Source of the DNA: Streptomyces sp. CG1 | Lineage (GTDB): Bacteria; Actinomycetota; Actinomycetes; Streptomycetales; Streptomycetaceae | DNA length: 64,000 bases | Direction: 5' to 3' | Assembly (NCBI RefSeq): GCF_041080625.1 | Contig: NZ_CP163518.1 | Location: 992,001 to 1,056,000 of the forward strand | Shown here: one piece after another, positions 35,332-43,518 of the stretch | Layout of the letters: each line of letters begins with the position of its first letter | Position numbering within the stretch: position 1 is the stretch's first letter | The notes under the pieces: model-generated | Database searches by the model: none | Told to the model about the DNA's origin: nothing | The model's input: only the letters and a program-made list of their open reading frames with translations | Program-made: the position numbers and the translations under genes

Positions 35332-36459
35332 TCAGGTCTGGGCGAGGTGGTCGAGGAACCCGCCGACCAGGTCCAGGCCCGTGCGCAGGGTCTCGATGTC
35401 GTCGGCGAAGCCGATGCGCACGGTGTGTTCGATGCCGAACGCGGCGCCCGGGGTGAGCAGGACGCCGGTCCGCTCCAGCAGGCGGGTACAGAACTCGTAG
35501 GAGCCGGTCGGGGCGCGGTAGCGCAGCAGTGCCGTGGTGCCGGCGGCGGGCCGTACGTAGCCGATGTCGTCGCGGCCGGTGATCCATGCGTCCAGGACGG
35601 CGAGGTTGGTGCGGGTGATCCGGTGGGCGCGGGCCAGGATCGCGTCCTTGTGCTCCAGTGCGACACAGGCCAGCAGGTCGTCGACGCGTCCGACGCTGAT
35701 GGTGGTGTAGTCCCGGTGCGTGGCGACGTCGGCCAGCAGTCCGGTGGGGCCGACGATCCAGCCCAGGCGCAGCCCGGCCAGCGAGAACGGCTTGGACATG
35801 CTGCCGGTGGAGATGCCGCGCCCGTACAGGTCGGCGATCGAGGCGGTGAATCCGTCACCGTGCTGGTCCACGCCCCGGTAGACCTCGTCGCACAGCACCC
35901 ACGCACCGACCCGCTCGGCGATCTTGGCGATGCGGGTCAGACCGGCCTCGTCGATGAGGGAACCGGTGGGGTTGTTGGGGTTGTTGACGGCGATGAGCCG
36001 GGTGTCCGGCGTGACCAGGCGGTCGAGTGCGTCGAGATCCGGCAGCCAGCCCTTCTCCTCGCGCAGCGGCAGGTGGTCGACGCGGGCACCGTAGCTGTCC
36101 GGGATGGAGTAGTGCTGCTGGTAGGTGGGGACCACGGCCACGACGTGGTCGCCCGGCTCGACGAGCGTGCTGTGCACGAGGGCGTTCGCACCGATCGCCC
36201 CATGGGTGATCAGGACGCTGTCCGGACCCTGGGCCGCATACAGGCCGGCGACCAGGCCGCGCAGACGCGGGCTGCCCGGGATCGGGCCGTAGGTGAGCAG
36301 GGTGGCTTCCAGCTCGGCCAGTACCTCTTCGCGCCGGCCGGACAGGGCCAGCAGCTCAGCGGTGGTGAGCGAGCGGACGCAGGTCTCGGCCAGGTTGTGG
36401 CGGCAGGTCTCCTCGTGGTCGTTCATCCAGCGCTCGACCTCGAACTCGTGGATCTTCAT
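35332..36459 (-). CDS. PLP aminotransferase, capreomycidine-synthase-like
   Basis: A 375-residue fold-type I PLP enzyme starting MKIHEFEVERWMNDHEETCR. NNPNNPTGS binds the cofactor. The lysine is in STGSMSKPFSLAGLRLGWIV. VPTYQQHYSIPDSYGA and LITHGAIGANALVHSTLVEP recall VioD, the capreomycidine synthase of viomycin biosynthesis, and its relatives that act on hydroxyarginine or similar substrates. Those enzymes do beta,gamma-elimination/replacement rather than transamination. No nonribosomal peptide genes are in the window, so the product is unknown; the MFS/MarR pair and the ATPase are its nearest neighbours. Confidence 0.82.
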   Translation of the reverse strand: MKIHEFEVERWMNDHEETCRHNLAETCVRSLTTAELLALSGRREEVLAELEATLLTYGPIPGSPRLRGLVAGLYAAQGPDSVLITHGAIGANALVHSTLVEPGDHVVAVVPTYQQHYSIPDSYGARVDHLPLREEKGWLPDLDALDRLVTPDTRLIAVNNPNNPTGSLIDEAGLTRIAKIAERVGAWVLCDEVYRGVDQHGDGFTASIADLYGRGISTGSMSKPFSLAGLRLGWIVGPTGLLADVATHRDYTTISVGRVDDLLACVALEHKDAILARAHRITRTNLAVLDAWITGRDDIGYVRPAAGTTALLRYRAPTGSYEFCTRLLERTGVLLTPGAAFGIEHTVRIGFADDIETLRTGLDLVGGFLDHLAQT

Positions 36460-36537
36460 CAGGGCTGTCCCTCGGTGGTGTCGGTGTCGTACTCGTAGGC
36501 GGCTTGGGCGACCCTGGCGCTGGAGAGCGGACCGCAC

Positions 36538-36645
36538 GTGGTGGATCCCGGCCGGAGTGCGGTCGTCGCCAGCGACCAGCAGTACGCCTACCGCAACGAC
36601 TGCACGGAACCGGTCGTCTTCATGCGGGTCGTCACCGGCGCCTGA
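36538..36645 (+). pseudogene. Cupin-domain protein C-terminal remnant
   Basis: VVDPGRSAVVASDQQYAYRN followed by DCTEPVVFMRVVTGA and a TGA at 36643-36645 is the last strand set of a cupin domain, as found at the C-terminus of XRE-cupin regulators. No N-terminal helix-turn-helix or barrel start is upstream; the frame runs into the aminotransferase promoter region. It is a truncated leftover in the 317-bp gap before fdhB. Confidence 0.6.
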
Positions 36646-36776
36646 CCCCGCGGCCGCCGTCGGGCCGCTCACCGGTGTGCCGTACCACCGGACCGCTGCG
36701 CGCGAGCGGAGCGCGGGCACCCGTGTCACCCTCGAGACCGAGGAGTGCGCGGCGTCCTGAGCGAGGAGGTGCGGCG

Positions 36777-37709
36777 ATGAGGGAGGGCGACGAGGTCCGC
36801 GGACATCTGCTGTACGGCCCCGAGCCGGATGTGGCCGGTGCCTCCGGCTATCCCGACGCCCCGCCCAGGATGGGCTTCTTCACCGACACCTCGGTGTGCA
36901 TCGGCTGCAAGGCCTGCGAGGTGGCGTGCAAGGAGTGGAACGCGGTCCCGGAGGACGGGCTCGCCCTGACCGGCATGTCCTACGACAACACCCAGAGCCT
37001 CGGCGCCGACAGCTGGCGGCACGTGGCCTTCGTGGAGCAGCGCAAGCCGTTCGGCGGACCGGAGCCCGGGGTCGCGCACGACGACGTCGACGTGTTCGCG
37101 GCCGCCGCGCGGATCTCGCCGGTCGCCCCCGACGGCCGTACCGAGCTGCGCTGGCTGATGGCCTCCGACGTGTGCAAGCACTGCACGCACGCCGCCTGTC
37201 TGGACGTGTGTCCCACCGGTGCGCTGTTCCGCACCGAGTTCGGCACGGTCGTCGTCCAGCCCGACATCTGCAACGGCTGCGGCTACTGCGTGCCCGCCTG
37301 CCCGTACGGCGTCATCAACCAGCGCAAGGACGACGGCCGGGTGTGGAAGTGCACGCTGTGCTACGACCGGCTCGGCGTCGGTATGGAACCGGCCTGTGCG
37401 AAGTCCTGCCCGACCGAGTCGATCCAGTTCGGGCCGCTGGAGGAGCTGCGGGAGCGGGCCGCGGCCCGGGTGGCGCAGCTGCATGCCGCGGGCGTGGGCG
37501 ACGCACGGCTGTACGGCGAGAGCCCGGACGACGGGGTCGGCGGTGCCGGGGCGTTCTTCCTGCTGCTGGACGAGCCGGAGGTCTACGGCCTGCCTCCGGA
37601 CCCGGTGGTCACCACCCGGGACCTGCCCGACATGTGGCGGCACGCGGCCCTGGCCGCCGCCTCTCTGGCCGCCCTCGCCCTGAGCGGTTTCGCACGGAGG
37701 CTCCGGTGA
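36777..37709 (+). CDS. fdhB: Formate dehydrogenase iron-sulfur (beta) subunit
   Basis: A 310-residue ferredoxin-like protein behind GAGGAGG, with ATG 36777. Four Cys groups hold four [4Fe-4S] clusters. CIGCKACEVACKEWNAV places Cys41, 44, 47 and 51. The others are DVCKHCTHAACLDVCPTG, DICNGCGYCVPACPYG and WKCTLCYDRLGVGMEPACAK. The C-terminal AALAAASLAALALSGFARRL looks like a membrane-proximal helix. It conducts electrons from the molybdenum subunit to the NrfD-like partner. The stop overlaps the GTG of that gene by 4 bp. Unusually, the alpha subunit is not adjacent but lies 5.8 kb downstream on the same strand. Confidence 0.92.
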   Translation: MREGDEVRGHLLYGPEPDVAGASGYPDAPPRMGFFTDTSVCIGCKACEVACKEWNAVPEDGLALTGMSYDNTQSLGADSWRHVAFVEQRKPFGGPEPGVAHDDVDVFAAAARISPVAPDGRTELRWLMASDVCKHCTHAACLDVCPTGALFRTEFGTVVVQPDICNGCGYCVPACPYGVINQRKDDGRVWKCTLCYDRLGVGMEPACAKSCPTESIQFGPLEELRERAAARVAQLHAAGVGDARLYGESPDDGVGGAGAFFLLLDEPEVYGLPPDPVVTTRDLPDMWRHAALAAASLAALALSGFARRLR

Positions 37710-38677
37710 CAGAGCCGGACGCCAGGCGCGACGAGGGCTCGGGCCACCGGCGGCGTCGGCGCGGGCGGGGCGAGCGGCCGACGGTGCCGGACGCCGAGTT
37801 CTCGTCGTACTACGGCAGGCCGGTGCTGACCAGGCCGACGTGGAAGGCCCTGGACATCGCCGGGTATCTGTACCTCGGTGGGCTGGCCGGGGCCTCCTCG
37901 CTGCTGGCGGCCGGGGCGCAGGCCACCGGCCGACCACGGCTCGCGGGGCCGGCGAAGCTCGGGGCGGCCGGTGCCATCGCGCTGTCGCTGGCCGCGCTCG
38001 TGCACGACCTGGGCCGCCCGGCCCGCTTCCTGAACATGCTCCGGGTCTTCAAGCCCACCTCCCCGATGAGCGTGGGCTCATGGCTGCTGGCGGGATACGC
38101 GCCGCTGACGTTCACCGCGGCGGCCACCGAAGTGGCGGGCCGGTACCGGCTACTGGGCTCGGCCTCAACAGCTGCGGCCGCCGTACTCGGCCCGGCGGTG
38201 GCGACGTACACCGCGGTGCTGCTCTCGGACACGGCGGTGCCCTCCTGGCACGAGGGCTACCGCGAGCTGCCGTTCGTCTTCGCGGGCTCCGCCGCCACCG
38301 CGGCATCGGGCCTGGCGCTGGCCGCGGCGCCGACCGCGCAGGCGGGACCGGCCCGTCGGCTGGCCGTACTCGGGGCCGCTCTGGAACTGGGTGCCTTGCG
38401 GACGATGAAGCGGCGCATGGGCCTGGCCGCCGAGCCCTACGACCAGGGCAGGCCGCGGCTGTTGCTCGGTGCGGCGGAGCTGCTCACGGCGGGCGGCGCG
38501 GCCCTCGCCCTGTCGGCGGGGCGGGACCGGCGCCTGGCCCTGGCGGCCGCGGCCGCGCTGCTCACCGGCTCGGCGGCCCTGCGCTTCGGCGTGTTCCACG
38601 CCGGGGTGGCCTCCGCCGAGGATCCCCGGTACACCGTCGTACCGCAGCGGGAGTGGCTGACGGCGCGCGGCCGCTAG
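37706..38677 (+). CDS. nrfD: NrfD/FdhC-type membrane subunit of formate dehydrogenase
   Basis: A 323-residue protein starting at the GTG in GTGA, overlapping fdhB. The first 50 residues are a charged cytoplasmic lead (RRRRRGRGERPTVPDAEFSSY). About eight membrane helices follow, with the NrfD-type motifs ALVHDLGRPARFLNMLRVF and KPTSPMSVGSWLLAGYAPL and the late region YTVVPQREWL. NrfD proteins bind quinone and pass electrons between it and the Fe-S subunit. No haem ligands are expected. With the selenocysteine alpha subunit this should form a membrane-bound formate:quinone oxidoreductase. Confidence 0.9.
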   Translation: MTEPDARRDEGSGHRRRRRGRGERPTVPDAEFSSYYGRPVLTRPTWKALDIAGYLYLGGLAGASSLLAAGAQATGRPRLAGPAKLGAAGAIALSLAALVHDLGRPARFLNMLRVFKPTSPMSVGSWLLAGYAPLTFTAAATEVAGRYRLLGSASTAAAAVLGPAVATYTAVLLSDTAVPSWHEGYRELPFVFAGSAATAASGLALAAAPTAQAGPARRLAVLGAALELGALRTMKRRMGLAAEPYDQGRPRLLLGAAELLTAGGAALALSAGRDRRLALAAAAALLTGSAALRFGVFHAGVASAEDPRYTVVPQREWLTARGR

Positions 38678-38683
38678 GAGAGG

Positions 38684-38699
38684 CCTCCGCCCCCGGAGG
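38684..38699. terminator. Hairpin after nrfD
   Basis: CCTCCG (38684-38689) and CGGAGG (38694-38699) with a CCCC loop form a compact 6-bp stem, 7 bp after the nrfD stop and before the convergent DUF4232 gene. It would separate the fdhB-nrfD transcript from the 5 kb insert. Confidence 0.5.
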
Positions 38700-38730
38700 A
38701 GACACCTCCCGTGCCGGGCCCGGACCGGCC

Positions 38731-39327
38731 TCAGGGGGTGACGTCGATCCGGTACGCGAGGGTGGTCACCTCGAGGTCGCCGTTGTCGACCCACTGCGGG
38801 AACCTGAGCGTCTTGTGGCTGGTCGCCGCGGGCGGGGTGACCTGGAGATAGGAGGCATGGACAGCGTCGGCGGTGCCGGTGTTGGCGTGCGTCCACGCTA
38901 TGACCGCCTCCGCGCTCTGGCCCTTGCGGAGGGTCAGGGTGGTCTTGGCGGGGCTCTTCGCGTACCAGGTGTCGCCCCAGTGGGTGGTCGAGTGCAGCGT
39001 GCGGTGGGAGCCGTTCTCCAGGCCGAGGCCCGGGAAGCCCCGCAGCACGCACATGTGGGCGCCGGTGTTCTCGAGCTTCAGCACCACGCCCTGATGGTTC
39101 ATACCGCCGGCCAGGCCCTCGCCGAACGAGGCGTTCAGCGCGGAGACGGCGCACGTGGGCGTCGCCGTCGCGGCACCGGCCTGGGCGGCCTGCGCCACCC
39201 CGGCACCGGCGAGGCCCAGTCCGGCGGCCGTGGCCACGGCGAGCATCGCGTGTCCGCGGCGCAGGCGCCGGGCGGACCGGGGAACCACAGCGGTCTGAGG
39301 CGTGTGGCTCTGGTGCTGGTGAGTCAT
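38731..39327 (-). CDS. Secreted DUF4232 protein
   Basis: A 198-residue precursor. After a 27-residue charged lead (HQHQSHTPQTAVVPRSARRL), AVATAAGLGLAGAGVAQAAQ is a signal peptide. The mature region TCAVSALNASFGEGLAGGMN, then GVVLKLENTGAHMCVLRGFP, with one Cys pair, and LRKGQSAEAVIAWTH are the DUF4232 pattern. The fold is an all-beta sandwich; no enzyme activity is known. Streptomyces carry many such secreted proteins, and some are lipoproteins. It lies on the opposite strand inside the gap between the formate dehydrogenase genes. Confidence 0.88.
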   Translation of the reverse strand: MTHQHQSHTPQTAVVPRSARRLRRGHAMLAVATAAGLGLAGAGVAQAAQAGAATATPTCAVSALNASFGEGLAGGMNHQGVVLKLENTGAHMCVLRGFPGLGLENGSHRTLHSTTHWGDTWYAKSPAKTTLTLRKGQSAEAVIAWTHANTGTADAVHASYLQVTPPAATSHKTLRFPQWVDNGDLEVTTLAYRIDVTP

Positions 39328-39952
39328 GGTGGGCGTTCGTCCCTTCGTTCGCGGCTCGGTAACTCGCCTTACCTCAGGTGTGATGCGGGAGGTGGGGGAA
39401 AGGTTCGGCGGATTTTCGGCCGTGGTGAAACCCTGCCGTGAGTGAGAACCGGCCGCAGTCGGAGGTGGCTGTGGTCAGACGCGGCCGTGGTCAGATCTTC
39501 GGGCGCGGAGAGCGGGCCTGGACGAGCGCGGCGGCCTTCGTGGCGCGCTTGACCTGGCCTCGTCGATCACGGTGGTGTCGCTGGGGCGCAGCTTCGGGTG
39601 GCGTCGTTTCCCGATCGCGCGGAATGGCACCCGGTGGCGTCTCACAGCCGCGGGATGCGCCGACACGTGGGTGTCGGTCGCCGCCATCACGGTGTTCGTC
39701 ATCGCCGTCGGCCGTCCCCCGCACAGCGCGTGCGCAGTTCTCACGCGCTCAAACGGCCGCCTTTGTACGGCGCCGGACGGCTACCGACGGTGACGACCGC
39801 TCCCTTCCGGTGAGTGCCTGCGTCGTCCACGGTCCACGGACGGCCTCGGCGAGCCGCCCGGCGTGCCTTTGCCCCGGGCAGGTTGCGGTAGCAGGCTGAG
39901 TGGTGTGTCCGCGGGCAGGCGGGGGCACGTGCTTCCCCCAGGCGGCGCCGGC
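39328..39952. other. Long non-coding interval with worn coding fragments
   Basis: About 620 bp without an intact gene. On the minus strand around 39480-39720, short fragments in different frames (KLRPSDTTVIDEARS, then VKRATKAAALVQARS) read like one broken protein I cannot name. No Streptomyces-like codon pattern continues for more than 80 codons. It lies in the 5 kb separating fdhB-nrfD from fdhA. Confidence 0.4.
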
Positions 39953-40034
39953 GATCCGGGTGCGGCCTTTGTGATCCGGGTGCGGGCCTTGGTGATCCGG
40001 GCGCGGGCCTCGGTGATCCGGGTGCGGCCTTGGT
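39953..40034 (+). repeat. Four 20-21-bp direct repeats before an MFS gene
   Basis: Four tandem units, each GATCCGGG(T/C)GCGG then (G)CCTT or CTCG then (T/G)GT, begin at 39953, 39973, 39994 and 40015. They end exactly at the GAGAGGAG ribosome site of the MFS transporter. They lie in its untranslated leader. They could bind a regulator or alter leader structure. Confidence 0.85.
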
Positions 40035-40047
40035 GAGAGGAGCCCAG

Positions 40048-41565
40048 GTGACAGCGGCGGCGTCAGCGGCTCACGGCGGGAACCCCGGCCCTCAGGAGGC
40101 AGGGTACGAGCCGGATCCGCACCGGTGGCGAGCCCTGTGGGTCACCCTGGTGGCCGGCTTCATGAGCCTGCTGGACGTGACGATCGTGGCGGTCGCCCTG
40201 CCCACCATCCAGCGGGATCTGCACGCCTCTCCCGCCCAGGTGCAGTGGGTGGTGTCCGGATACGCGCTCACCTTCGCCCTCGCCCTCGTCACCGCCGGCC
40301 GGCTCGGGGACGCCCTGGACCGGCGGCGCATCTTCCTGCTCGCCCTCAGCGGCTTCGTGGTCTTCAGCGCGGCCTGCGGGGCGGCCCCCGGCATCACGCT
40401 GCTGGTGGTGGCCCGCCTCGCGCAGGGGCTGGCGGCCGGTTTCATGGCGCCACAGAACTCCGCGCTCATCCAGCAGATGTTCCGCGGTGCCGAACGCGGC
40501 CGCGCCTTCGGCTTCTTCGGCTCCACCGTCGGCATTTCCTCCGCCGCCGGCCCCATCACCGGCGGCGCCATCCTCGCCCTCGCCTCCGGCCCCCAGGGCT
40601 GGCGGTGGATCTTCTACGTCAACGTCCCCATCGGCATCCTCGCCGTCCTCCTCGGCCGCCGACTGCTGCCCAGCACCCGGTGCTCCGGCCGGGGTCACGT
40701 GGACGTGCCGGGCGTCCTGCTCCTCGGGCTCGGCGTCCTCGCGCTGATGTTCCCGCTGGTCCAGGCGGGCTCCGGGGGCCTCGGCCGCCTGTGGTGGCTG
40801 TTCCCGGCCGGCGTCGCGATCCTCCTCGTCTTCGCCCGGTGGCAGCGCCGGCTCGTCGCCCGGGGTGGCCAACCGCTGCTCGACCCGCGCCTGTTCAGCG
40901 ACGTGCGCGGCTACGCCGTCGGCGCCGGCGTGGGCACGCTGTATTTCATCGGGTTCAGCGGTGTCTGGCTGGTCTTCGCGCTCTTCTTCCAGCACGGCCT
41001 GGGCTTCACCCCGCTCCGGTCCGGTCTCGCCGTCACGCCCTTCGCCCTCGGCTCGGCGAGCGCGGCCGTGGTCGCCGGCCGGCTGGTGGGCCGGTTCGGC
41101 CGCCTTCTCACCGTGTGCGGCCTCTCGGGCGTGATCCTCGGCCTGGGCGGTACCGCGCTGCTGCTCCGTTTCGCACCCATCGGTATCGCCCCCTGGCTCG
41201 CGGCGCCTGTCCTGTTCCTCGGCGGCATCGGCGGCGGCTTCGTGGTCTCCCCCAACATCACCATGACCCTGCGGGCCGTACCCGTGCACATGGCGGGCGC
41301 GGCGGGCGGCGCCCTGCAGACCGGACAGCGGCTCGGCGCCGCGGTGGGGACCGCCGCCCTGCCCGGCCTCTTCTACCTGGTCCTCGGCAGGAGCCACGAC
41401 TACCGGGGCGCCCTCGTCACCGCGCTGGGCGCCGCGCTCGTCGGCATGGCGGCGTCGCTGGCCCTCGCGACCTTCGACTGGCAGCGCGACCGGCGGATGC
41501 GCGGGCCGCACCGCGGGTGCCCGGACGAGGTCGCCCACAACCCGATGCACGCGCGGCAGACCTGA
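40048..41565 (+). CDS. EmrB/QacA-type MFS transporter
   Basis: A 505-residue protein from GTG 40048, 6 bp after AGAGGAG. It has about 14 helices. LVAGFMSLLDVTIVAVALPT is the DHA2 helix 1, GRLGDALDRRRIFLLALSGF the loop 2-3 motif, and GWRWIFYVNVPIGILAVLLG the late-first-half motif. The C-terminus is basic and extends past helix 14. It probably exports a drug-like compound. The four direct repeats in its leader suggest dedicated control, but the nearest regulator (TetR, 42.8 kb) faces away toward another target. Confidence 0.9.
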   Translation: MTAAASAAHGGNPGPQEAGYEPDPHRWRALWVTLVAGFMSLLDVTIVAVALPTIQRDLHASPAQVQWVVSGYALTFALALVTAGRLGDALDRRRIFLLALSGFVVFSAACGAAPGITLLVVARLAQGLAAGFMAPQNSALIQQMFRGAERGRAFGFFGSTVGISSAAGPITGGAILALASGPQGWRWIFYVNVPIGILAVLLGRRLLPSTRCSGRGHVDVPGVLLLGLGVLALMFPLVQAGSGGLGRLWWLFPAGVAILLVFARWQRRLVARGGQPLLDPRLFSDVRGYAVGAGVGTLYFIGFSGVWLVFALFFQHGLGFTPLRSGLAVTPFALGSASAAVVAGRLVGRFGRLLTVCGLSGVILGLGGTALLLRFAPIGIAPWLAAPVLFLGGIGGGFVVSPNITMTLRAVPVHMAGAAGGALQTGQRLGAAVGTAALPGLFYLVLGRSHDYRGALVTALGAALVGMAASLALATFDWQRDRRMRGPHRGCPDEVAHNPMHARQT

Positions 41566-41660
41566 GCCGCGACGGGTTCGGGGTACGGCGTCGGCGGCCT
41601 GCCCATTGTCTCGCCGCGGACCGGCTCTGCAGCTGTCGGCTCTGCCTCCCGCAGGGGTCG

Positions 41661-41689
41661 GTCGGCCTTTCGTCTCGCCGCAGGCCGAC
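41661..41689. terminator. Hairpin between convergent MFS and metallo-hydrolase genes
   Basis: GTCGGCCT (41661-41668) and AGGCCGAC (41682-41689) form an 8-bp perfect stem with a 13-base loop, between stop codons at 41565 and 41715. A bidirectional terminator is likely. Confidence 0.55.
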
Positions 41690-41714
41690 TCCTCGTCTCT
41701 CGCGGCAGGCCGGC

Positions 41715-42614
41715 TCAGGCCGCGGGAACGGGCAGCAGCCGGTAGGCATCCCCATGGGTGATCACGCGGCCGGCGGCGGGCGGGGCGAAGTGGGTGCCGA
41801 GCACGAGGGTGTCCGTGTCGGCGACCGAGCGGAGCAGTGCGCGGCGCGAGGCCTCGGACTGCCCCGGGTCGATGTCGACGCAGGCACCGATGCCGGGGTG
41901 GGCGAGCTGGACCGGATGGTGGATGCAGTCGCCGGTGATCAGGGCCCGCTCCCCCTGGCTGGTCAGCTCGACGGCCACATGGCCGGGGGTGTGCCCGGGC
42001 GTGGGCACAAGGCGCAGGCCCGGGGCGAGCTCGGCGCCCTCGGCCGGTACGTCGACCAGGTGCAGCAGCCCCGCCCGCTCCACCGGGATCACGGAGTCGC
42101 GGAACATCTGCCGACGCGCCTCGTCCATGTCGTACCCGGCCCAGAACTCCCGCTCGGCACGTGAGGTGACGTGGCGGGCGTGGGGAAAAGTGGGGACCCA
42201 GACGCCGTTCAAGTCCTGTGTGTTCCAGCCGACGTGGTCGGCGTGCAGGTGGGTGAGGATCACCAGGTCGACGGAGTCCGGGGGGAAGCCGGCGGCGGTG
42301 AGGCGCTCGAGGTACGGGGTGTGCAGGTTGTGCCAGGCCGGGTTGGCCCGCTCCTTGCCGTTGCCGATGCCGGTGTCGACGAGGACGCGCAATCCGCCCA
42401 CGACGAAGGCGAAGCTGTGGCTGTCGACGCGCAGGATGCCCTCCCGGTCGGCGAAGTGCGGATGCAGCCAGCCCTCGCCGGTCACCACCTCGGGGCGGGC
42501 GTCGGGCAGGAGCCACGCTCCGGTCTCGGGCGGCAGCGGGACCTCATCGACGCGGTGAACCGTGATGTCGCCCAAGGTCCAGGACGGGAGGGGGTTGGCG
42601 AGAGAGGCCTGCAT
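41715..42614 (-). CDS. Metallo-beta-lactamase-fold hydrolase
   Basis: A 299-residue cytosolic enzyme starting MQASLANPLPSWTLGDITVH behind GGAGGAG. The zinc motif is LTHLHADHVGWN (HxHxDH); the further ligands are PTPGHTPGHVAVEL (His), ALITGDCIHHPVQ (Asp) and VLGTHFAPPAAG (His), so both zincs can be bound. The SHSFAFVVGGLRVLVDTGIG lead is typical of the AHL-lactonase and arylesterase-like branch (quorum-quenching lactonases and relatives). It is divergent from a TetR gene, with three operators between. A lactone or ester is a reasonable substrate class; it is not proven. Confidence 0.88.
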   Translation of the reverse strand: MQASLANPLPSWTLGDITVHRVDEVPLPPETGAWLLPDARPEVVTGEGWLHPHFADREGILRVDSHSFAFVVGGLRVLVDTGIGNGKERANPAWHNLHTPYLERLTAAGFPPDSVDLVILTHLHADHVGWNTQDLNGVWVPTFPHARHVTSRAEREFWAGYDMDEARRQMFRDSVIPVERAGLLHLVDVPAEGAELAPGLRLVPTPGHTPGHVAVELTSQGERALITGDCIHHPVQLAHPGIGACVDIDPGQSEASRRALLRSVADTDTLVLGTHFAPPAAGRVITHGDAYRLLPVPAA

Positions 42615-42632
42615 GATCCGACTCCTCCAAGC

Positions 42633-42654
42633 TAAATGCAATCGGTTCGCTTTA
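42633..42654. promoter_or_regulatory. TetR operator copy 1 (hydrolase side)
   Basis: TAAATGC and CGCTTTA around 8 bp, just upstream of the metallo-hydrolase start. This is one of three related A+T-rich dyads between the divergent genes. Confidence 0.65.
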
Positions 42655-42679
42655 AGGCACCCTAGAACCTTACAGACAT

Positions 42680-42702
42680 CTAAAGCAAACTGTTAGCTTT
42701 AG
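42680..42702. promoter_or_regulatory. TetR operator copy 2 (central, best dyad)
   Basis: CTAAAGC-N9-GCTTTAG is a perfect 7-bp dyad. Arms extend to 11 bp on each side with one mismatch (ACATCTAAAGC against ACACCTAAAGC). It is the strongest of the three sites and is central between the two promoters. Confidence 0.75.
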
Positions 42703-42810
42703 GTGTCTTCACTCTCACCCTCCCCCAGCCGACCACCACACCACGGTCGCGGCCGTCGCACCGGCGGCCCCATGCAGAAGACCAGACCGTCAGCCGAAGC
42801 AGGCGACCCA

Positions 42811-42834
42811 TTAAATGCAAGGATTCAGCTTTAA
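42811..42834. promoter_or_regulatory. TetR operator copy 3 (autoregulatory)
   Basis: TTAAATGC-N9-GCTTTAA lies 9 bp upstream of the TetR ATG and would overlap its promoter or ribosome site. It shares the TAAA(T/G)GC and GCTTTA half-sites with copies 1 and 2. Confidence 0.68.
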
Positions 42835-42843
42835 GCTGGGTCC

Positions 42844-43419
42844 ATGAGTCGCAAGCAGATGGTGCGTCCCGGCGGGCGCAGCGCCCGGGTCCAGGCATCG
42901 GTCCACACCGCTGTCCGCGAACTCATGTCGGAGGTGGGGCGCGAGGCACTGACGGTGCCGCAGGTCGCCCAGCGCGCCGGAGTCACACCGTCGACGATCT
43001 ACCGCCGCTGGGGCGACCTGCGGGAGTTGCTGTCGGACGTCGCGGTGGAGCGCCTGCGCCCCGAGGCGGTGCCGGAGGATCACGGAGATCTGCGGGCCGA
43101 CCTGACGGCCTGGGCCGAACAGTTCCTCGACGAGATGGCCTCTCCTCCGGGTCGCGCGTACATCCGTGACGCTCTGCTCGGCGACCCGGACGGCACCAAC
43201 GCCGGCCAGTGCTCGGCCTACGCGGCCGAACAGATCGAGGTCATCCTCGCCCGGGCGGTCGACCGCGCGGAGAGCGCTCCTTGCGTCGAGACGGTCATGG
43301 ACCGCGTCGTCGCCCCTCTGATGTACCGCATCCTCTTCCGCCCGGCCGCTCTCGACGCCACGTACGCGCGTCACCTCGTGGCCGGGCTCCTGGACACGGA
43401 GGTGCAGTCCGGCCGGTGA
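42844..43419 (+). CDS. TetR family transcriptional regulator
   Basis: A 191-residue protein starting MSRKQMVRPGGRSARVQASV. The helix-turn-helix is REALTVPQVAQRAGVTPSTI then YRRWGDLRELLSDVAVERL. The C-terminal ligand domain is of the TetR_C type seen in AcrR-like repressors (DLTAWAEQFLDEMASPPGRA; PLMYRILFRPAALDATYARH). It is divergent from the metallo-hydrolase, with three shared operators between. It lies 100 bp upstream of fdhA but has its own operator set; there is no sign that it controls the formate dehydrogenase. Confidence 0.92.
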   Translation: MSRKQMVRPGGRSARVQASVHTAVRELMSEVGREALTVPQVAQRAGVTPSTIYRRWGDLRELLSDVAVERLRPEAVPEDHGDLRADLTAWAEQFLDEMASPPGRAYIRDALLGDPDGTNAGQCSAYAAEQIEVILARAVDRAESAPCVETVMDRVVAPLMYRILFRPAALDATYARHLVAGLLDTEVQSGR

Positions 43420-43473
43420 CGAGCCGGCCGGCCGGACGCCCGAGAGATGCCGTGCCCGCCCGGGTGCGGGAAA

Positions 43474-43507
43474 ATCAAGGCACCGAGCGGATCAAGGCAC
43501 CGAGCGG
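43474..43507 (+). repeat. Perfect 17-bp tandem duplication before fdhA
   Basis: ATCAAGGCACCGAGCGG occurs twice in tandem at 43474-43490 and 43491-43507, without a mismatch. The second copy runs directly into the AAGGAG Shine-Dalgarno (43508) of the formate dehydrogenase gene. Confidence 0.95.
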
Positions 43508-43518
43508 AAGGAGTGGCC

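Noticed and set aside
39480..39720. Possible transposase or IS remnant
   Set aside because: Fragments in two frames do not show a DDE or other transposase motif, and no terminal inverted repeats were found.
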